Shown here in pieces: positions 1 through 12,794 of a stretch of 64,000 nt of DNA. The notes under the pieces are model-generated. The model made no database searches and was not told where the DNA came from. It worked only from the letters and a program-made list of their open reading frames with translations. Positions within the stretch are counted from its first letter, which is position 1, and each line of letters begins with the position of its first letter. The position numbers were made by a program, and so were the translations under genes. The DNA is from Synaphobranchus kaupii (Eukaryota > Chordata > Actinopteri > Anguilliformes > Synaphobranchidae): NCBI GenBank assembly GCA_029718625.1, contig CM056379.1, positions 57,997,626 to 58,061,625 of the forward strand, written 5' to 3'.

Positions 1-388
1 AAAGAGGTCTATGCAAAAGTTGGCAGGTCTCAACTCGACTGTGATCACCATGGCAGGAAAACACTGACATTTCCCTCTTGGCTGTACACTTGCATCCCCA
101 AGCAGAAACTGCTGCACTGAACCTTGCAAAGTCTCCAGGCTTTTCTCACTTACATCAGCACATGTTCGGCACCTTGCAATTGTGGCTCTCTAATGCTCTG
201 CATAAGAGCACACAGACAAGTGCATGGAAGTACCCCAGTCATACTTTTAATGTTATTCCAATGATTGTATGGCTAGTCAGTTCACCCTAAATTTAATTTC
301 AGCAGGGCACATGAGGTGGAGGGACATGACTGCTACAGGGGACCCCACGACTGACACCAATGGCAAATTGAAAGGTGGAAAGGTTAGC

Positions 389-600
389 AGTGTTTCCCAT
401 TAATGTGTTAAAATGTGGCGGCCCGCCACAGTTTAATATCAACCTCCACAGTTTCAAATTGATCAAAAACAAAATCTAAATTTGAAATTGTTGCCTTAGG
501 TGTGCAGCGTAGCCCCGTCACTTCAAAAAGACCCTCTCTTCACCCTGGTCGATGCCCCTACCCCCTGCTAACACACAAAATCCGCCGCAAACAGAGGCTG
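389..600. mobile_element. Possible hAT-like transposon end fragment
   Basis: The segment starts cagtgtttccc and contains the palindrome GTGGCGGCCCGCCAC at about 415-429. Ends of the form CAGTGTTTCCC followed by a GGCGG/CCGCC dyad are common in teleost hAT-type repeats. No partner end is recognised, so this is tentative. Confidence 0.3.
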
Positions 601-637
601 CATCTCTTCCCAATTCTGAGGGTTTAAGTAGATATTA

Positions 638-706
638 AGGGTGGTTTCTCCTGACTCATTTTCCTATTGAACTCCATGGAAAAGTTAGTCAGGAGAAACA
701 ACCCTT
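638..706. repeat. Core hairpin shared with the palindromic Tc1-like element
   Basis: Arms agggtggtttctcctgact and its near complement flank a short loop containing ttgaactccatgg. The same hairpin forms the centre of the palindromic elements at 9050-9855 and 59171-60361, but here none of the outer transposon sequence is present. It is followed by a T17-18 run. Confidence 0.6.
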
Positions 707-735
707 TTTTTTTTTTTTTTACTTCCCAGTCTTCC

Positions 736-950
736 CTGTCCCAACTTTTTTGGAACGTGTTGCAGGCATGAAATTTGGAATTAGGGTATATTTACAAAAA
801 TCAATAAAGTTGATAAGGTAAAACATTAAATATATTTTCTTTGTACTGTTTTGAATTAAATATATGTAAAAGAGAATTTACAAATCACTGCTTTCTGCTT
901 TTATGTGAATTTTACATACTGTCCCAACTTTTTTGGAATTGGGGTTTGTA
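736..950 (+). mobile_element. 3' end remnant of a DNA transposon
   Basis: The sequence contains 'tgtcccaacttttttgga' twice, at about 738 and 921, and ends with ttggaattggggtttgta. This looks like the terminal part of a widespread fish DNA transposon, with the first copy near the old transposase C-terminus. The superfamily is not certain and there is no intact gene. Confidence 0.45.
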
Positions 951-3900
951 TTATGCAAAAGACGGTAATTGATAGTTATATAACAATATGGGGTTTTATG
1001 AAATAATAAGGGAGTTCTCGATGTTTGTTTTGCCAATACATTGGTCACGTGAGATGTACTGTGATTTTTATTTGAATGTTGATGCAAATTGCATCTGTTG
1101 CCACCAAGGTGAAAACGGCATACGGCACCTTTATGGTATATCCAACTATACTGTATATAGCGAAGTTCTGCTCTTAATTATTTAATTAGACTACAAGTGT
1201 ATTCTAAAGATTTTCCTGTGCTCAAGTACAGTACTGAACCAGCGTAGTTTATAGAGCTGTCAGAAAACTAAAACTATTGGTTGGAACAAAAACAAGCACA
1301 CAGAGTTGTGAACCCCTGCCCTAGAGAGCATGCAATGATATAAGAAGAGCCTTTGATGTGCCACAGTAATTAGATCAAAGCCTATAATTATTATATTTTA
1401 TTACTTTAGTAGGTGTCTGATTATCTCAAAATGTAGCTTAAGCACATACTGTAACTTGAATTGCTTTGTTTCATCCTAATACTGTATCCATCCTCCAGCC
1501 CATTTAACTTTCGAGATAATAGAGAACAGTAACCTATGTGATCTAACCACAACATAATATAGATAGGGCCTTACTAATGAGAGTGATAATGATGGAATTT
1601 ACTGATAATTATAAAACAGCTTGAGAAATGTTTCCCAATTGCCTAATAAGGAGCTCTATATGTGGTAAACAATATTTTAGGTAAACACTTTCTACAGGCA
1701 AGTATTACTGCACCTGTTTCAATATTTAAAGTAAAGTATTTCGACAGACATCAAAAGTTACAGTAGCTAACATACCATAATGCAGCCACAGATTCTGTTA
1801 CATAATTTTTTTGTGGTGCAGTAATATTTCCATTTTTAAAACAATTAGAAGCATTTAAGTAATTAATGGCTATATTCTCATCTATAAAAATTATCTTGTA
1901 TAAGTGCGGTAAGGCACTCCAGATCATTTCTTAGATAAAGCACTAGCACCTTTGAAATGTTTGTGAACTAATTACAGTACATGTGGGGTAGCTCTATAGC
2001 AACTGATGACGCAGGTTATGTGACATGCTTTCAGTTACTTGCTAGCATGCTGTTTGCTCCTGGCCTTAAAATCATACAAATATTGCTGATGGGTTTGATT
2101 AAATTTTTGTTGAAAATATAAAAACAAAGGAAGCAATTTGATCCTTGCCTCAAAATTGTTGCAAATTCATAACGCTGCATTTTATACAATAGCGTCTCTT
2201 TGACCTTATTCAATATCTCCCAGATTTTCAATAAGAAAATTCATTGTTGTACCATTGACCATGGGGTTAAATGAAGGGTCTCTTCAATGTAGCACAAGGA
2301 CGGAGAACTTGACCTAGATCACTAACACACACAGTATTTCAACGCCTGCTGTTCTCACTGCATCAAATGCCATTATGTGTTGTACTCCCTGCCGTCCAGG
2401 CATTGACTATAGAGCTGTACTAATCCCCTGTATTTGCATGGGAACGAAGCGAGATAATCATCTTGTAAATCACAAATACATAGTAGGAACTTGAGTCCAA
2501 GGTAAAGTATATTTCGCAGCAACCCTTACTGCTCATAGTAATTACGGGTCATATGGCTTCCTAGAAGCAAGTTACTATATACAATCATGAAGTACTAAGA
2601 GAAAATTAATTTGTCCTATACACACTGTAGAAATTCTTTTATCATTTACATTTCCTTGGTAACGGAATTTATTTAAAGCTCACTGTGGCACCACTAAGAA
2701 ATGTGGAGACAAAGGAGGGGAAAAAGTACACCCATAAATAACCGTGCTGACGTAACAGTTTCACCCACACACGTGTGATACCTCTTTTTATAGTGTTGCA
2801 CTTACACAAATCTTATAAGTGTTTGATGCCTCATAAAGCAAATCTGAGGGGAAAAACTACCAAACCCAACATACGCCCACACTCAACAGAGGGCCATTTT
2901 TGATGCTTTCCAGCAACGCAACCTTTAGTTTGCAGATGAAAAGCACCCGCTCATCCTGTCTTCTGAGGAAACGAGGAACGGAGGTGACGCCGACGGAGAC
3001 AGCGCTACAACCTCATGTTCCCGACCACAGCTCTTCTGATTTCAGTTACTCCTGCGGATGGGAAACATTTTGCTGCTGCTTGTGCCGCAGTTTTACCAAT
3101 GCTTTTTGGGAGCCTTGCCGTTACCTTGACCCTCCTCCTCTCCTGTTCCATCTGCACTGCATATTAGTTTTTGCTTTCTCTTTTTCTTCGAGAATGTAAA
3201 GGGTCATGCACACTCAATCCCTGCACTGCTATCTCAAACTAGGACTGCTCACTGTCAGCTACCGTAAAACGACAAAATATTGCGCGTGTGCAGATTTAGC
3301 AGTAAAACCCAGCTTGGGCACCCACAGACAGGATGCGATAATGAGTGGAGTGCGCAGCATATGTAGCCCTTATGTCATGGATGGGAGCTAGGATATTTTT
3401 CATTGTTTCAGGCTCAGCTGATAGAGCAAAGCTGCCACTTCGTCAGAGACAGAAGTGCAGCTGCCACACTTTTCAATAGATCTGAGGAAAACTCACTGGA
3501 CTGACTATATTGAGTGAGGAAGCAATCACTTGTGTGTGGACACCACCATCAGTTTGAAAGAACATTATAACTGTACTTTGTGATATTGAACCTGATGGTA
3601 CCTGATGCCACACTGACCACAGAGCTTTACAGTGTTTTTTTTTTTAGGAGGATTCAGTAGTGCAGCACTGTATTGGGTTTTCCACCTCACACAGTGGCAT
3701 TCCTTTCCCATGGTGCATTGCTCTGATGCCCAAGCCGCAGTTAAGCTCTGTTCTTAGTGAAAGCAGAGCTCAGCGGGGTACTTCACATCGAAGGTGGCTC
3801 CAGCTGACCTGTTACCAGCCCTTTTCTGCTTTGAATTTCAGAGACAACAGAGAATGTCACTTGGCTAAATCACAAGCACACACACGCTGACCTCCCCTCG

Positions 3901-6900
3901 TTTTGTGACAGAGCCCAGAGTCTCGCTGTCTGTCTTCCTCTTCCTCACCATTGTCAGCACTGTACAATTACATTACAAATGTTGATTTGACTTGTGCTAT
4001 TGAAAGCTCTGCAACAACCAACAGAACCTCCTTTTAAAGTCTTTGGCCAATTCCAGCTATTATTTATGTGAGTGTTCCATGCCGAATCATGTCAGACATT
4101 CATAATATTGACACTCCCCTCCCATGGCTCTATACGGACACAGAAATAGAAAAAATAATAATATTCCCTGAACTGTCAATCGTGTGCTCCTTTGAAGGTT
4201 GAATTAAATGTCAAATTGAATAAGATACGGAGCAATCACGGTTGCCGGAGGTGCAATACTCAGTAATGTTAGTTTTTCTCTCCATGCCAATTTATTTCTG
4301 ATGAGCACGCCGTCTGCACACTGACAACTTACTTCAAATATTTTAAAAGGTGTGCAGTGTGGTGCGCAGCCATTCTCATAACAGCTGCCTCGGAGCACAA
4401 TTCAGTCACCTGCACGACCACACTGGGCCAGACAGGGATTTTATCCACCATAGAGGCTTCCCTTTCAAATGAAAAGCACCTCCGGCAACAAGCAGGCATC
4501 GTAATTCACAATGACAACAGTGCAGCTGTCTGAGGAAGGGTCTGTCGGGCAGAGGATGTTGGGAACGGGAAGAAATTGGCTGCTGTAATTAAAGCAGGAT
4601 TTGGCGGGGGGTGGGAGGCGGGGAGGCGTGAGGGTGTGATGTGCAGAGGGACTTATTGCACGGTTAGCTCGGCTGCACCCACGCCCTGCCTCTCAGTCAG
4701 CCTGTGACAGAAGCTGAGTTCCTCATTGTATCCGGCTCTCCCTGCTCCAACCCACCACCTAGCTTCAGCCTTCAGAAATCAGTAAACAGTAGAGCCACAC
4801 ATTACACCCTTCGCCGTTCCCACAGACCGGAAAAGCAGGAGAAGCGCTCCGGAAGTCGAGGCGTGCTTCAAAACGGCCCTCTCCCCACCAAAGACTTCAG
4901 ATCAGCATGCACAGATCTAGATTGCGTGGAGTGCCATCATCAGCTTTGAACCATGCTTTGGCTCGCATTGCGTTTTACAAAAATAAAGTAAATGACATAA
5001 TCATGCTTCACTATGATTCAGTCATTTTTTCTCAAAGAGGCTCAAGCACTCACTGTCATGCCCCCCTCACCGTGGCTGAGGGAGGGAGGCTGAGCAGGAA
5101 AAAACAGGAGTGTCAGGTACGTGGCTGTGAGGTACGTGGTGAAGGTGTTACATGCCCTTTCCACAGTGGAGTCTCCTTGGTTTCGGTAGGCTCTAATGAA
5201 CTAGTCAAGTTGTAATATTTTAATTTAGCAAATCTGATGCTTTCATTGTTAACTGGTCATTGTCAGCAATAATAAACAATTTCTACATATATATATATAT
5301 ATAATTTTTTTTTTTTAATGGTACTGTTAAGTGACATTTTTGACCACTGGTACCGATTCGAGGTGCTGGTACGGATCTCAATAAATTCCTAAATACCTGC
5401 CCGAAATGAAGGCCACAATTCAGAGGAAGAACAATCCACCATTTCACTCTCTTAATAGAAGATGGTCACTGTTGACACTCTAATAAGACTCAATAAGCTT
5501 CAGCGTGAACCAAAAACACCACTTTATCGCTCGTATGCTTCTCCCTGATTGGCTCTTCCTCTCAATTATCTGCTTGTTATAGTTTTATAGGGATCAATTA
5601 TTGAAGATTGCTGCCGTGGTGATACCCTGCTGAACCATGTCCGGAAGATGAGTAGTGGCATGATTACATTCAGAAATAGCACTGTCCCATGATAAATCAA
5701 GCCCTTTCATTTAAATCACACACCATTTATAGTCTCTTTCTCCAAGATGTTGCCAAAATATTTGGGGTCTTATCTGCTGTGGAAAATCTACTAGATGTCC
5801 AACTAAAATTACACTGTTTATGACACCGCATCCAACTAAAATAGACGGCTCTGAGCTTCATGACCAAACAAAACAAACCCCATTTTCTTTGCAGCTGTCT
5901 CTTAGCACTGCTGTTCTCTCCCTTGCTTCACAGCAGCCTTAGCACTTTAAAACCAAACAGACTGCAGTCATCAATCAATCCCTGTTAATTATCCAGGTAA
6001 GTCACTTTCACAAAAAAAAAAAAAAACAATTCCTCTAAGGATTCAAGGAAACCAGGTTCTTTCAGTAACACCATTTGGCACATTGTGAATTGACAGAATG
6101 TACCTGGCGCAACTTCACACCACATGTCCTCTGCTGTCCTGACAATGCCTGAAAATGCTGGCAGTGGGGGAAAAATCTATAGAATGGAACATAGCAGAAA
6201 GTAGAATTTCTTTTTATTATTTTAGTTTATTTATTGTTTGTTAGAAATGCATAGAATTTTGTGATGACAGTACCTCAACCTTTTGGGAAATGTGGTGATA
6301 ATATCAGACAGGGCATGCAATTAACTTTTTCACCCACTGACCAGAGTGGCTTGTGGATTCTAAAAATAACCAGCCATTTTCAACATTTTACCAGCCACAT
6401 TACTTTTTAAATGTAACATAACCTGGTTGGTTACCTGCCAAAGTGGCTGCTAGAGTACAAACTCTTACCAGCCACAATCTAAATTTTACCAGCATTTGTC
6501 TGAGGCGCGTGTTCATTTCACACCATGACTATCAGGCCATTGAAATGCCTGGAATGCATGTACTGAAAGCTGCACAGTGCATGCTCTATGAGGCAGCTAG
6601 ATGGCAGCCAGAGGTCTGACTTCCTGTCCATTCCATTAAAGCTTCAGTTACTGATGGTGGGTCACCCCAAACAGGACTGGATTGGTGCCCAAGAACATAT
6701 GCACACAAGCATCCTGTCCACATTAACATCCACTGGTAACTAATCCCTCAACTAGGCTAATGAAAACGTTTCTCACTCTTTGCCCTTGTTGTTGAAAGCA
6801 GCCTTGTTTTGGCTTCATTAAACAGCTCTACTATTCGCCTTGCACCAGATCCCCATGTGTAAATATCCTCAGGGACTTTTAAAACTGCCCCTGTCTTTGC

Positions 6901-7071
6901 ACTGCTGTGTCAGGAGAGCAGCTATATGGAAAAACAGCTTCCTGTGTTTGTGCTCCGGCAGTCCCTTCTTCTGCTTCAAACCTCACAATCTGAACCCAAA
7001 CTGCCCAATCCCTGAAACGGCAATGGGCATTCAGTAATCATGGGCAAAGAAAGGACTGGTATTATATGAAG

Positions 7072-7270
7072 CAGTGGTCGCCAACCCTTTCCTGGAGATC
7101 TACTGTCCTGCAGCTTTTCATTTAAACTCTAATTTGGCACACCTGATTCTACTAATTAGCAGCTCAATGAGGTTCAATAAGGTTATGTTCAATGAGGTGT
7201 GCTTTGTTAAGGTTTGGAGTGAAAACCTACAGGATGGTAGATCTCCAGGAACAGGGTTGATCTGAAGTGT
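7072..7270. mobile_element. Short MITE with inverted ends
   Basis: The left end reads cagtggtcgccaaccctttc then ctggagatctac. The right end is its approximate reverse complement (gtagatctccaggaacaggg). The inverted ends span roughly 35-40 bp and the interior has no coding capacity. Ends starting CAGTGGTC are typical of hAT-type MITEs in fishes; the superfamily is an inference. Confidence 0.6.
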
Positions 7271-8790
7271 CTTAATCCTTCTGAAGAGGAGGCTCTTGCG
7301 AAAACACAGGAATATAGTCTTTGCCTGGAAGGAAAACAAAACTGAAAGTGTGCAAAGGGGCCCTGGGATGTCAGCGGCATGCTGCTGCTCAGTTTGTCCC
7401 AGCCCCCGGTTTGTCCTGAAGCCTCCTGGTTACATAATCCTTTGTAACATCCCACTGCTAACACCAACACAGCTGCTGACTCCTACAACGAGCGTGGTGG
7501 ACAAGCTCCTGGACACTTTGGCAAATAGGCCAACTGCACAATCTCTACATTCCCTGGCTGCTCTTCTGACCCAGCTGCCAGGTGCCCACCAGGCAGGTGT
7601 TTTGAGAGCAATGGGACAGGGGCAAAATTTGGGTCATGGCAAGGGGACAGGTCTATAGAGTGTTGAGAGAAGCTTGCCCTGCTGCCATTTGCTCACGAGG
7701 GACCTTCTTGTTTGCTCTCTCCCAGGCACTCAGCGAGGGCATGTGCTAACCTGCCAGCGCCGTCTGCTGCTCCCTCCGGGGCATGATCACAACAACACAT
7801 CAGACTGACGCATCCTCACAGACTTAGTCCCAGAGGCTGCGAGTGTTGATCATGACCACCACATATCCGAACAACTGCTGGAATCATGTGTGTGTGTGCG
7901 AGAGTTTCTTTGTTTATTCAGAGCAGTGGTATTGCGGTCACCTGCAAAAATGCAAATGACAGCAACTGGAGAAGGAGGATGCATGTGCTTAGTAATTAGA
8001 GCTGCATTGTTAATCTGTGGGATTTCTAAGAGCTAATAAAGGAACTTTCACAGTTGCAGTTAATGCCATTAATGCTTTCTACCTCCCTCAGTCTTTGTTT
8101 CCACACTCGTCTTATCAGATTGGGTATTCATTCTTCAGCTTTTCTGCACAGTCATTTTCCTCTGCTTTTTTTCAGCTGCCCACTAACTCAATTACCTCCG
8201 GACAGCCATGCTGGCAAGCCAAGAGCTCAATTTCCCACCATCAGAAGACTGGAGAGTGCCGTCCGCAGAGATCAGTAAGCTCAGATATCCTCAAAGCAGA
8301 GATGCAATATATACTCAAGTCCTACTCAAGGCTATTGCCCCTGCTTTACTTAGTGGAGCAATGTGGCTGCTATATTTCCACACTTTGAGGTGGCGTGAGC
8401 CCAGAACAAACACAGGGCAGAGCCTGTTTACACTGGACTGTGCTGAGTGTATCCTAACTTCACCCTGGATTTGCACAACCTTTTACACAACAATGATAGG
8501 ATGGCTAAGACAGCATGCTCTCGGTATCCTTAGAGGCCACTACTTTACAATTGCTCCATTACGTGGAGTTTTCTAATATTTCCCCATGGTAGGTTAAAAT
8601 ATTTTTGTGCAGATTTGAATTTAACAGCATAGAGTGCAAGTAATGCCAACAGGGGCTATGGTGGTGATATAGTGTCCTTCAGGGTGGTAAGGGCCACGTG
8701 TTAATGCAGTTTCAGCCGTGCGAACACAGTGACTCAGGGTGAAACGTTGGGGAAGGCGTTCAGGCGGGGTATCATCGGCAATGCACTCAC

Positions 8791-8866
8791 CTGCTCGTTG
8801 TGCTTGCATGAGCTTCGAGTAGACGCCGTCGGCAGACTCGATCAGTGTGCGACTTGTCTGGATCAT
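8791..8866 (-). CDS. plcl2: PLCL2-like exon 4
   Basis: The exon is 76 bp: 25 codons ([20 protein letters not shown], then QAQRA) plus the first base of a split Gly or Ala codon, so it ends in phase 1. The acceptor is ccccctgtgcag and the donor is a strong CAG/gtgagt. The peptide matches the PRIP-family helix that follows exon 3 (MIQ-x-LIE-ADxVY pattern). The following exon, which should encode the conserved C-terminal stretch beginning around MEFHE, was not found between 1 and 8790 on this strand and presumably lies outside the window. A 10-bp tandem repeat sits 31 to 120 nt upstream of the acceptor. Confidence 0.88.
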
Positions 8867-8896
8867 CTGCACAGGGGGAAAGATTCAGGCAGAGGA

Positions 8897-8986
8897 AATC
8901 AGACTGAATCAGCCCAAATCAGCCTGAATCAGCCCCAATCAGCCCAAATCAGCCTGAATCAGCCCCAATCAGCCTGAATCAGCCCC
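8897..8986. repeat. 10-bp tandem repeat beside the exon-4 acceptor
   Basis: There are nine head-to-tail copies of aatcagccyr. On the sense (minus) strand each copy reads ..GGCTGATT.. and therefore contains CTGAT, a branch-point-like pentamer. The nearest copy places its candidate branch adenosine about 33 nt from the exon-4 start. Confidence 0.85.
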
Positions 8987-9049
8987 AGTCCACAGACCTC
9001 CAGGTGTCCCTGCTGCCACTCCATGGTGTCCAGGTGTCCCATGCTGCTG

Positions 9050-9851
9050 TCTCTGCATTTGAATGAATCTCTATGGGAATTTGGGGGTGGGACTAGATTT
9101 ATCTGTAAATTACACTGGAACAGTATGGAACACATGGTTGGCTAAATGGCTGTAAGTCATCAAGGGTCTGACGTATCAAACAAGCCTTAAACCATCACTC
9201 TGCTGCCAGAAATACAGTAGATATGGATGGATAACCTGAAGGGTTTCTTCTGACTTCATAGAGTTCAATAGGAAAATTTGTCAGGAGAAACAACCCTTAA
9301 AGTGATCCATCCATATCTACCGCATATCTGGCAGCAGAGTGATGGTTTGAGGCTCGTTTCATACCTCAGACCCTTGATGACTTACAGCCATTTTACCAAC
9401 CATGTATCCCATACTGTTCCAGCATAATTTACAGCTAAATCTTGTCCCACCCCCCAATTCCCATAGAGATCCATTGAAATGCAGAGACGTTATAGTACCG
9501 CTTGTAAGAGTACCAGAAAATAAGATATCAAGAGTCTTTTGATATTGTTGGGTCATGGGGGGGGGACATCAGGAAGTCATGGCATGCAAAGGATATGTGA
9601 CCAAATATAAAAAATTTAAAGGCAGTCAACTTAGTGTATGTAAACTTCTGACCCACTGGAATTGTGATATAGTGAATTAAAAGTGAAATAATCTGTCTGT
9701 AAACAATTGTTGGAAAAATGACTTGTGTCATGCACAAAGTAGATGTCCAAACTCACTTGCCAACACTATAGTTTGCTAACATAAAATCTGTGGAGTGGTT
9801 AAAAATTAGTTTTAATGACTTCAACCTAAGTGTATGTAAACTTCCGACTTC

Positions 9852-9855
<4 letters not shown>
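9050..9855. mobile_element. Truncated palindromic Tc1-like (IR/DR) element, copy 1
   Basis: The right end (…taagtgtatgtaaacttccg then acttcaact) is a Sleeping Beauty/salmonid-type Tc1 end, and the inner direct repeat (gtatgtaaacttctgaccca) is also present near 9637. The centre is an inverted repeat around about 9265. About 380 bp of the left outer arm is missing compared with the copy at 59171-60361. No transposase is present. A TA microsatellite follows directly. Confidence 0.85.

Positions 9856-9890
<35 letters not shown>
9856..9890. repeat. (TA)n microsatellite
   Basis: An alternating TA run directly abuts the transposon end at 9855, consistent with the TA target preference of Tc1 elements. 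Confidence 0.85.
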
Positions 9891-9892
9891 TA

Positions 9893-10280
9893 ATCAAATA
9901 CTTTTGGTCCCCTAAAATGGGGGGACTATATATTTTTCCACCCCATGATGGCCTCTTTTTCTGCCATGGACACTTCTTTGGGCCTCATGTTGAGAGACAA
10001 CAGCAACAGACCAAATACAAATTCTACACCTAGAATCAACTCGAGACCTTAGTTTCTTGTGAATGAACTAATCATGCAAAAACACACAGCTGGCCAGGAA
10101 ACAGCTGAGCACACAATTGTCCAATTACTATTAGTCCCCCAAAATGTAATATTTAGATTTAAATACCTCTGCACTTTAGTCTCTGCAAAGTCTGCACTTT
10201 AACCTCATATTCATTGTTTATTTTAAATCCAATGTGCTGAAAAACAAATTGTGTCATTGTGTCCAAATACTTACGGGTTT
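9893..10280 (+). mobile_element. 3' end fragment of another Tc1-like transposon
   Basis: The stretch has ggtcccctaaaatgggggga, then 'gtctgcactttaacctcata' and 'gtgtccaaatacttacggg'. Together these resemble the non-coding 3' terminus of a common fish Tc1 family. No transposase reading frame remains. Recognition is from general familiarity with the family, not a search. Confidence 0.55.
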
Positions 10281-10363
10281 ATACACACACATACACACAC
10301 ACATACAAACACATATATAAGGTTAATGTACACACAAACAGGAAACACGCATACTCGCAGTCA

Positions 10364-10511
<148 letters not shown>

Positions 10512-11096
10512 GGCCCGGCTGTTACGATGAGCTCATTCCTGGCAGAAGAAAGACTGAAATGATCAGCCACTGAGGATGTGATTCCGGCAGGAAGCGAGAA
10601 GAAAGACGGCTGCAACGTCCGTCTGGCCTCGCGCTCACCCAGCCCGCTCCTCCAGCCCCCCATGGCAATCAACTCTCACCAGGAGGCCATTTCCTCTCAT
10701 CTAATCTAGTCCTTCTTATTCCTCTGCTTGTGACTTCTCAACTAAATGGGAAACTATTCCCCATTCAGTTCCCACAACGGTGCAGTGTAAAGATTAAACA
10801 TTAACACCTTTGTTAGGCAGAGTGGGGGTGGAAGCCATGTTTCTGTGTCCTCCTTCACGTTCATTTGCCAATTCATAATTCACATTGATTTTCAAACTGG
10901 CTGGCTTTGGTTTGGTTTGGTGGAGGGTGGAGGTTTTTGTGCCAGCACTGGGAGCTTATTCAGTTTTAATCACGCAAACACCGTGTTCCGAATACACTCA
11001 GCTCTAGTTAACCCCTTCTCAAGCACCACCTTTTAGAACACAAGACCAAATATAAAATAGCTACTGTTCTTGAACCCCTTTGACCCCTTTGACAGC

Positions 11097-11540
11097 CATA
11101 ATCCTGGTCTCTTCTGTAAGGTAACCCTTACTAGTCACAGGCATAATCCTGGTCTCTTCTGTAAGGTAACCCTTAGGAGTCACAGGCATAATCCTGGTCT
11201 CTTCTGTAAGGTAACCCTTACTAGTCACAGGCATAATCCTGGTCTCTTCTGTAAGGTAACCCTTAGGAGTCACAGGCATAATCCTGGTCTCTTCTGTAAG
11301 GTAACCCTTAGGAGTCACAGGCATAATCCTGGTCTCTTCTGTAAGGTAACCCTTAGGAGTCACAGGCATAATCCTGGTCTCTTCTGTAAGGTAACCCTTA
11401 GGAGTCACAGGCATAATCCTGGTCTCTTCTGTAAGGTAACCCTTAGGAGTCACAGGCATAATCCTGGTCTCTTCTGTAAGGTAACCCTTAGGAGTCACAG
11501 GCATAATCCTGGTCTCTTCTGTAAGGTAACCCTTAGAGTC
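11097..11540. repeat. 45-bp minisatellite, about 10 copies
   Basis: The unit begins cataatcctggtctcttctg and ends in cacagg, repeated about 9.8 times with only a cta/gga variant in one triplet. Because 45 is a multiple of three and the unit has few stops, long repetitive frames are open on both strands (15-residue periods containing YLTEETRIM or NPGLFCKVT). There is no codon bias, domain or splice context, so it is not called coding. Confidence 0.95.
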
Positions 11541-11750
11541 AGAATGACTTCTGTGAGGTATTACTGAAACAGAGTAACTGAATCTGAAACACCGTGGACC
11601 TTTTTCTCGCCTAAAATATTTTTTTTGTCGGGATAAGGATACCGACTTTACCATGATTCGTATCACCTGGGAATTTCCAGAACACATCAAACGTATAGAG
11701 TCATCGTTTTGATAAAGCCTATTTTGTATCATGTTACAAAATAAGGAACT

Positions 11751-12025
11751 CACTGCAAAAAATGTTTGTATTAACAAGTGTTTTAGTCTTGTAATGAGAC
11801 TTAAAATCATACTTTTTTTCTCAAAAGTGGAAAATATTAGCTTTAAATTACTTTTCACTTGACAAGTGAAATTATCTTACCCCAATGGCAAATCTTGAAA
11901 TGAGTAAAAATATCTCACCCCAATGGCAGATAGTTTGTTTTATTTAGCAAAATAGTAACAGAAATAAGATTCTAAAGTCTAAATATGAGAATAAAATGCT
12001 TGCTAAAATTTGTTTTTTTGCAGTG
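11751..12025. mobile_element. hAT-like non-autonomous MITE
   Basis: The element is 275 bp, bounded by cactgcaaaaaatg and its inverse ttttttgcagtg. Internally it has 'ccccaatggca' motifs and AT-rich sequence typical of the very abundant CACTGCAAAAA family of fishes. No target duplication is obvious. Confidence 0.75.
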
Positions 12026-12794
12026 TTGTCGTGACATTGGGATTGTAAAATAGTTTATAGAGATAGAATTGTGAGTTTTAACGCTTTCAAAGGGTATATT
12101 GCGTGATGCAATGAATGCAACTAAAGTAAAGCACTTCCGGCCGGAATACGAGCTAGTGCTAGTTAAGAAGTCAAACTGCAGGTCAGGTGAGTGTGCCATT
12201 GTCACAGAATGCTATTGGGTGATTTTGGCCAGGGCTAATTGACATGATTACATGACTACAGACCTAACGTACAGAGGACATGGTTCTAGAGTTGGCATGT
12301 CCAATACCGTTTCAGGCACTCAGACATTCTCTTATGTGCGCTGAATGTTAAATAAAGTTGAACTACAAAAACATGCTGGCAACAAATGTCTGGATCAGTG
12401 CTTTCTCTGTCTGCCCTTATTAGGTTTCATGGCTTGGAAATAACGTGCATTGGCTAGCGCAGGCAACAATAGCTCCAGGCTCTGCTGGCTTTACCTCAGT
12501 TGTCACTTGTGAACTGAAAGCCAACAAACTGTCTCCTATTCCATTCTGCTTTTACTGTATTTTTATGAAGGCCTTGTGCATTATTCTCATGTACCTCAAT
12601 AGGCATTTTCAGCACCAGGGTAATAAGCTTGTCGCATTAGCACACTGCACTCTGTTTCTAATTTAAAGGAAAAAGTGGAGCCAAATAAGTTAATGTTCAG
12701 TGGTGCTTGGTAAGAGCTCCAGTTTAATGAACTCTGTGACCTACTTCAACTGGGTCCAGAACAGAAGGGCCAACTGTGGGTATGCACAGTGTGC

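Larger units (their letters stand above)
1..8790 (-). other. Partial intron 4 of the PLCL2-like gene
   Basis: No supported exon was found. The stretch holds a hAT-like fragment near 389, a small hairpin at 638-706, a DNA transposon end at 736-950, a TA run near 5285, an internally repetitive 'accagccac' stretch near 6330-6490 and a MITE at 7072-7270. The rest is unremarkable AT-rich intronic DNA. The short open frames here lack conserved domains and splice context. Confidence 0.75.

Noticed and set aside
1..8790. Last coding exon of the PLCL2-like gene
   Set aside because: I looked for a minus-strand exon continuing in phase 1 with the conserved C-terminal helix sequence and found none, so it is assumed to lie outside the window.
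11061..11858. 265-codon minus-strand open frame
   Set aside because: Nearly all of it is the 45-bp minisatellite, and a frame is also open on the plus strand. There is no evidence of coding.
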